Below, one piece after another: positions 60,769-64,000 of a stretch of 64,000 bases of DNA. The DNA comes from Vitreimonas flagellata (GTDB taxonomy: Bacteria > Pseudomonadota > Alphaproteobacteria > Caulobacterales > Aquidulcibacteraceae): NCBI RefSeq assembly GCF_004634425.1, contig NZ_SBJL01000002.1, positions 1 to 64,000 on the forward strand. Reading direction: 5' to 3'. Below the pieces are notes generated by a model. That model was not told the DNA's origin and ran no database searches. It was given only the letters and a program-made list of their open reading frames with translations. Position numbers and translations under genes: made by a program. Each line of letters begins with the position of its first letter. The first letter of the stretch is position 1.

Positions 60769-61412
60769 TATGGCGCCCGCAGGATTTCAGTGAACGACGC
60801 GCAATAGAGCGGCTCGTCATTCAGGATGCGCTCATCGGCCTCCACCCACGCATGCGCCGCAAATGGTTCGGTGCGTACGCCCAGCACGAGTTCGGCGCGA
60901 TGCCCTGCGCTCAACAGGAAGTGCATGAGCGCTAGAGAATCGAACAGGCAAACTGGTCGCTTGGGATACCAGGGCCGCATCTCCCGGAAGCATTCGACGC
61001 GATCCGCGCGAGCGCTCGCGTCGTCTGGCGTCTTCACTCGCATCGTGGAGAGGTCTTCAAGCGCCAGATCGAGGCGGCGCGTCCTCACGCGCTGTTGCGC
61101 CCACAAGCACGACGCCACGAAGTGTAGCCCGATAACGATCGGCCCCGTTGCGTCGGGAGCGGCCTGTACGTCATCCGTCGTGAGCAGGCCTTGCGCGATC
61201 AATTGCTGCCCTAAAGGGGCCTCGTGCGGCGCGATCCGCCCTGCGCACAGCGCCTCGAACAGGTCCGCCGGCGCCGAGAGATATCGGTCTCTACGCAAAT
61301 CCAGCACAATTGTATCTTTGCCGATGGTGACATGGCGTACATGCGCCGCCGGATGCACGGGAGACGCGCGATCCGGCAGCGCGCCATGCGGCGCGCCGCC
61401 GTCTGCGCTCAT
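60768..61412 (-). CDS. Lasso leader peptidase with RRE (LasB, McjB-like)
   Basis: With the start at 61412 the protein has 214 residues, near the 208 of McjB. The N-terminal part (about 24-85, GKDTIVLDLRRDRYLSAP) is the leader-binding RRE, and the C-terminal part a transglutaminase-like cysteine protease with Cys155, His187 and Asp199. The spacing 32 and 12 equals that of the McjB triad (Cys150, His182, Asp194). It cuts the leader from the core. Its ATG overlaps the precursor stop (ATGA); longer in-frame starts would run through the precursor. Confidence 0.93.
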   Translation of the reverse strand: MSADGGAPHGALPDRASPVHPAAHVRHVTIGKDTIVLDLRRDRYLSAPADLFEALCAGRIAPHEAPLGQQLIAQGLLTTDDVQAAPDATGPIVIGLHFVASCLWAQQRVRTRRLDLALEDLSTMRVKTPDDASARADRVECFREMRPWYPKRPVCLFDSLALMHFLLSAGHRAELVLGVRTEPFAAHAWVEADERILNDEPLYCASFTEILRAP

Positions 61413-61549
61413 TGTGGGTCGTAGAGGTCTTTGAGCACCGGGCTCTCCCACGCGTTGGGCATGAGATCGCCCAAGGTGCGTTCGGTGATCGCTCCGAGTT
61501 CGACGATGGCCGGTTCGGGCGCGGTCCGCGGCATGTTTTCTCCACGCAT
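61409..61549 (-). CDS. Lasso peptide precursor A
   Basis: This gene encodes 46 residues from ATG 61549 (GGAG upstream) or 41 from ATG 61534 (also preceded by GGAG). The leader contains PAIVELGAITERT, matching the P-x-L/I-x3-G-x5-T recognition pattern, with Thr at position -2. The predicted core is GDLMPNAWESPVLKDLYDPQ (20 residues), with Gly1 and Glu9 set for a nine-residue ring. Hand calculation gives about 2269.07 Da monoisotopic for the cyclised peptide. Its stop overlaps the LasB start, so it is coupled to its maturase. Confidence 0.88.
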   Translation of the reverse strand: MRGENMPRTAPEPAIVELGAITERTLGDLMPNAWESPVLKDLYDPQ

Positions 61550-61577
61550 GTTGCAGCTCCATTTTTTGGGGAAGGAC

Positions 61578-61597
61578 GTGCGCCCTTTCGGACGCAC
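61578..61597 (-). promoter_or_regulatory. GAAA-tetraloop hairpin between the two precursor genes
   Basis: On the minus strand GTGCGTCC-GAAA-GGGCGCAC forms an 8-bp stem (one G-U pair) closed by a GNRA tetraloop, 6 bp after the stop of precursor B. No T-run follows. It may protect or process the mRNA and raise precursor B output over the downstream genes. Confidence 0.55.
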
Positions 61598-61603
61598 CGG
61601 CGA

Positions 61604-61735
61604 TTACGGCTCGTAATGATCCTTGATCACCACGGCTTCCGTTTCCTGACGCAGGAACGTGCCCTGCGTGACTTCCGTCGCCGCGCCGAGATCGACGATC
61701 GCGTCTTGCTCAAAGGTCTTGGTGTCTTCACGCAT
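61604..61735 (-). CDS. Lasso peptide precursor B
   Basis: A 43-residue peptide starting at ATG 61735, with AGGAGA at optimal spacing. The 24-residue leader includes DAIVDLGAATEVT, the same G-x5-T pattern as precursor A, with Thr at -2. The predicted core is GTFLRQETEAVVIKDHYEP (19 residues). Glu9 matches Glu9 of core A and is the likely ring residue; Glu7 is the alternative. The cyclised mass by hand is about 2213.11 Da. It is the first gene of the minus-strand lasso operon. A longer upstream frame is rejected because this start has the only good ribosome-binding site. Confidence 0.88.
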   Translation of the reverse strand: MREDTKTFEQDAIVDLGAATEVTQGTFLRQETEAVVIKDHYEP

Positions 61736-61747
61736 TTTCGTTCTCCT

Positions 61748-61766
61748 TGCCGACATAGTGTCGACA
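61748..61766 (-). promoter_or_regulatory. Direct repeat upstream of the precursor genes
   Basis: On the plus strand TGCCGACA-TAG-TGTCGACA places two near-identical octamers 11 bp apart, one helical turn. CGACA-TAG-TGTCG also reads as an inverted repeat. It lies 12 bp upstream of the precursor B start codon, where a repressor such as the adjacent GntR protein could bind. Confidence 0.45.
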
Positions 61767-61832
61767 GAACGAGCATGACCAAACGCGTGCGATTTGGCGG
61801 GATATCTCGGTGAATATTTCTTCTGGAATCGG

Positions 61833-62447
61833 CTAATCGCCGTTGCGAGGCAGCGCGCGCGCATGCGCCAGGGCGCGAATGCGCGCACTCGCGTCTGCGC
61901 GCCTGCGAAAGAATCTCCGCAGCGCTGCCCTGAGCGGCGGGCCCCCGTGACGCAACAAAGCCAAAAGCGCACGCATTTCCTTGGCCGCGTCCTGGAGAAC
62001 TTCGATCTCCACGCGCAGGGCCGCATGTAACCGATCGTCCACCCCCCGCGTACAGCGATGGAGTTCTGGATTGGCGCTCACTTCAATGTGCGCCATCACC
62101 CTCGCATAGGACGCCACATAGTCCCGCGGATCTTCGTCAGGCTGGACAAAGGGGCTCGGTTGATAGGTCTGAAGCGCCAATCGCGCGAGATCGCCACGCC
62201 ACGCATAAAGATGATGAAGCTCAGCCTCCGACCAGAACGCGACGTGATAGATGCGTGAGGAATGCACCGAAACCAGCCGCTCGAAAGCAAGGATGGCCAA
62301 GGCCTGACGCACAGGCGTTGCGCTCACTTCGAAGCGCTGCGCAAGCTTCTCGATGTCGAGCCGCTGGCGCAACCGAAGATCGCCTGACAAGATCGCCGCC
62401 TTCAGACCGACATAGGCGCGCTCATTGGCCTTCTGATCAGCCGCCAT
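61833..62447 (-). CDS. GntR-family regulator beside the lasso genes
   Basis: The 204-residue protein has an N-terminal GntR winged HTH (LKAAILSGDLRLRQRLDIEKLAQRFEVSATPVRQALAILAFERLV) and a shortened helical effector domain ending in a strongly Arg-rich tail. GntR genes are regular members of isopeptidase-type lasso clusters. Its start overlaps the dioxygenase stop by 11 bp, so it is the third gene of the luxI-phyH-gntR unit, and it ends 97 bp before precursor B. Confidence 0.85.
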   Translation of the reverse strand: MAADQKANERAYVGLKAAILSGDLRLRQRLDIEKLAQRFEVSATPVRQALAILAFERLVSVHSSRIYHVAFWSEAELHHLYAWRGDLARLALQTYQPSPFVQPDEDPRDYVASYARVMAHIEVSANPELHRCTRGVDDRLHAALRVEIEVLQDAAKEMRALLALLRHGGPPLRAALRRFFRRRADASARIRALAHARALPRNGD

Positions 62448-63348
62448 CCTTCACACGCGCATTGCCGTCGTCGTAAAGCGATCTGAGCTCGGCGGCGATC
62501 TCGGGCGTCAGGGCATCCTTGTGCGGCTGTGGCGAGCGCTCATCCTCAAGATAGGCGATCGGGTCTTGCCCTTCCCAGCCCCCGAGGTTGGGACGGTGCA
62601 TCTGATAGCCGATGAGGCGCTGCAGCTGTTCGGGAAAACAGCGCGCGACATCGCGCGGATAGGCGAGGAATTGGTTTTCGTATGTCTTGAGCCACCCGAG
62701 GCAGTAGGAGACGATGACGCCCGTGCGCGCATGCGTGCTCTGATTTTGACCGGCCATGTGGGTGAGCGAGCCAAGGAAAAGCAAGGCGGACCCACGCGGC
62801 ATTTCCGCGGCAATCGAATTGCGGACATCGGCGTCGCGGGGCAGTTGCGCATGATGCGAGCCTGGCCACAGCCGTGTCGCCCCGTTCTCTTCAGTGAAGT
62901 CGTCGACCGCCCACATGACGTTCAAGAGCCAATGCGCACCGTGCTTTTCGGCCGGCCACATTTCTTCGTCGCGATGCGGCGCCTGCAGACGCTCGCCGGG
63001 ATGCACGCGCGTCGCCTGCGTCAGATTGAGTTGGATGCTGTCGCAATGTGGCGCCATCAGTGCGTTGGCAATCGCCAGAATACGCGGGTTGAGCGCCAGG
63101 TGCTGCACCATCGGCGCTTTGGAGAGCAACCCCGCGACGCGCGTCGTATTCCAACCGTAGAAATCGCCCACACACCGCGGCGTCGCGGCGATCCATGGGT
63201 CCAACTCCACGGCCAGGCGATCGGTCTGCGCCGGCGTCAATTCGTTGGCGAGGATCAGATATCCATCGCGCTCCAGATTTGCGATGTCGTGCGCGAGTTC
63301 AGCATCGCGCTGGTTTGGAAACGGCGTCACGTTCGTTTGGACGTGCAT
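62437..63348 (-). CDS. Phytanoyl-CoA dioxygenase-family (PhyH) oxygenase
   Basis: The 303-residue protein has the Fe(II)/2-oxoglutarate facial triad His125-x-Asp127 (APHRDEE) and His197 (SLTHMAG), plus Arg208 (HARTGV) for 2-oxoglutarate. It would hydroxylate an unactivated carbon. The neighbours allow two readings: hydroxylation of a fatty acyl chain linked to the AHL synthase, or tailoring of a lasso peptide. Neither is shown by sequence. It starts 9 bp after luxI and overlaps gntR. Confidence 0.87.
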   Translation of the reverse strand: MHVQTNVTPFPNQRDAELAHDIANLERDGYLILANELTPAQTDRLAVELDPWIAATPRCVGDFYGWNTTRVAGLLSKAPMVQHLALNPRILAIANALMAPHCDSIQLNLTQATRVHPGERLQAPHRDEEMWPAEKHGAHWLLNVMWAVDDFTEENGATRLWPGSHHAQLPRDADVRNSIAAEMPRGSALLFLGSLTHMAGQNQSTHARTGVIVSYCLGWLKTYENQFLAYPRDVARCFPEQLQRLIGYQMHRPNLGGWEGQDPIAYLEDERSPQPHKDALTPEIAAELRSLYDDGNARVKDGG

Positions 63349-63357
63349 GATCTCCCC

Positions 63358-63987
63358 CTACGCCGCTTGCACGGTTTGGCCGGGGGTAAAGCGCGTCAGC
63401 GGTCCGCTTGAGCCGAGCCGCGCGCGCACCCGTTTCAGCCCTTCGCTATCGATTTCGGCGACGTAGGCGCGCAGCCGCTCGCGGCCGATTTTTTTGGGCG
63501 GGCCCAGGGGCCGGACGCTCCAGCCTGCCTGCTCTGCGAGGGGCGCCAGCGTTTCGCTGGCAACGAACGTGACGCGCTCTATGCCAAACAGAAGACCCGT
63601 TTCGATGATGGCGCCAATGATGCGGTTCAGCAGCGCATGCCGCGCCGCGCCTTTCGGCATATCTGGCGCCGGACAAAACCGCGTCGCTTCCCAGACAGTC
63701 GGACCTGACGGCGCCGCCTCGTCGCAGAGGCAGGCAAACACTTCTCCCAGCAGATGGGGACGATCCGTCGGCAACAGACGCGCCGACCCGGTCACCGGCG
63801 CACGCGGATTATCCGCTTCGAGCAGATAGACGACGTCCTCGGCATCGTAGCAATCAATCTCAACGCCGGCGATATGCTCGAGCCGCCAGCCCATCTGGTC
63901 GATGAACACCTTCTTGCGCTGAAGGTGCATCTGCTTCAGTGCGTGGAAAAACTGGCGCCGGTTTTCGGCATTCACGATATGGATCAT
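63358..63987 (-). CDS. LuxI-family acyl-homoserine-lactone synthase
   Basis: The 209-residue protein has every conserved LuxI residue at its canonical number: Arg24, Phe28, Trp34, Asp45, Asp48, Arg70, Glu100 and Arg103. It should make an acyl-homoserine lactone from S-adenosylmethionine and an acyl donor. A GGAGAGCGAG sequence precedes the start near the window edge. No LuxR receptor gene is in view; it may lie beyond the edge. It begins the luxI-phyH-gntR unit next to the lasso operon. Confidence 0.93.
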   Translation of the reverse strand: MIHIVNAENRRQFFHALKQMHLQRKKVFIDQMGWRLEHIAGVEIDCYDAEDVVYLLEADNPRAPVTGSARLLPTDRPHLLGEVFACLCDEAAPSGPTVWEATRFCPAPDMPKGAARHALLNRIIGAIIETGLLFGIERVTFVASETLAPLAEQAGWSVRPLGPPKKIGRERLRAYVAEIDSEGLKRVRARLGSSGPLTRFTPGQTVQAA

Positions 63988-64000
63988 TGGCTCGCTCTCC

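Noticed and set aside
61413-61562. 50-residue N-terminal extension of LasB
   Set aside because: It would read through the precursor A gene in a second frame. The start at 61412 gives the McjB length and an ATGA overlap.
61604-61735. Ring closure at Glu7 in core B
   Set aside because: A seven-residue ring is possible, but Glu9 aligns with the only ring-distance acid of core A other than Asp2, so a shared nine-residue ring is preferred. Not excluded.
61736-62026. Upstream extension of precursor B to a 140-residue protein
   Set aside because: The extra part is antisense-like, Arg/Cys-rich and overlaps gntR. ATG 61735 has a good ribosome-binding site and the leader motif follows at a normal distance.
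1-64000. CRISPR arrays, tRNA and rRNA genes
   Set aside because: I looked for regularly spaced repeats and for tRNA/rRNA signatures by eye and saw none. A scan with tRNAscan-SE or Infernal would be decisive.

Overview
The window looks like the chromosome of a high-GC alphaproteobacterium, most likely Caulobacterales (Hyphomonadaceae- or Asticcacaulis-like) and possibly a sphingomonad. The reasons are four TonB-dependent receptors (TBDRs), a FecI/FecR signalling pair, many secreted hydrolases, a Rhodobacter-type sulfide oxidation operon, and a lasso-peptide cluster of the isopeptidase-containing type known from Asticcacaulis, Caulobacter and Sphingomonads. I see no rRNA, tRNA or CRISPR array. 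Gene density is high and most operons use ATGA or TAATG overlaps.

Layout. 1-121: the end of an insertion sequence. 193-4681 (minus): an RND efflux pump with a small membrane protein. 4857-7106: sulfide:quinone oxidoreductase, thioredoxin, a membrane protein and a convergent ArsR-type sulfur sensor. 7469-9668: a TetR regulator and a GMC oxidoreductase that share an operator motif. 9774-19638 (minus): AraC regulator, TBDR, acetoacetyl-CoA synthetase, hydroxyacyl-CoA dehydrogenase, MFS transporter, carboxylesterase. 19.7-20.0 kb: integrase remnant. 20032-24745: TBDR plus sulfatase with a divergent GntR regulator. 24742-30339: secreted or lipid-anchored enzymes (lipocalin-like, M28-like, carboxylesterase, DUF1254, small lipoprotein). 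30592-37935: TBDR, beta-lactamase-fold hydrolase, ornithine-cyclodeaminase-like enzyme, XRE-cupin regulator and D-amino-acid dehydrogenase. 38090-49671 (plus): nine tightly packed genes for an M81 peptidase, a TRAP transporter, an M28 peptidase, a GH172 glycosidase, a sugar isomerase, an FGGY kinase and an esterase.

The right end, about 49.9-64.0 kb, is the most interesting part. Two short precursor genes (61735-61604 and 61549-61409, minus) are followed by the lasso leader-peptidase/RRE protein and the lasso cyclase. Convergent to them lie fecI, fecR, an STN-type TBDR and an AtxE2-type lasso-peptide isopeptidase. The two predicted cores, GDLMPNAWESPVLKDLYDPQ and GTFLRQETEAVVIKDHYEP, share Gly1, Glu9 and the C-terminal pattern V-x-K-D-x-Y-x-P, so both are predicted to form a Gly1-Glu9 ring. 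No exporter is present. A complete hipBA toxin-antitoxin pair sits between fecR and the receptor gene. Upstream of the precursors is a luxI-phyH-gntR operon, so an acyl-homoserine-lactone synthase and a 2-oxoglutarate dioxygenase lie directly beside the lasso genes.

Functional roles come from motifs and family knowledge. No alignment or database search was run. Operators and hairpins were found by eye.
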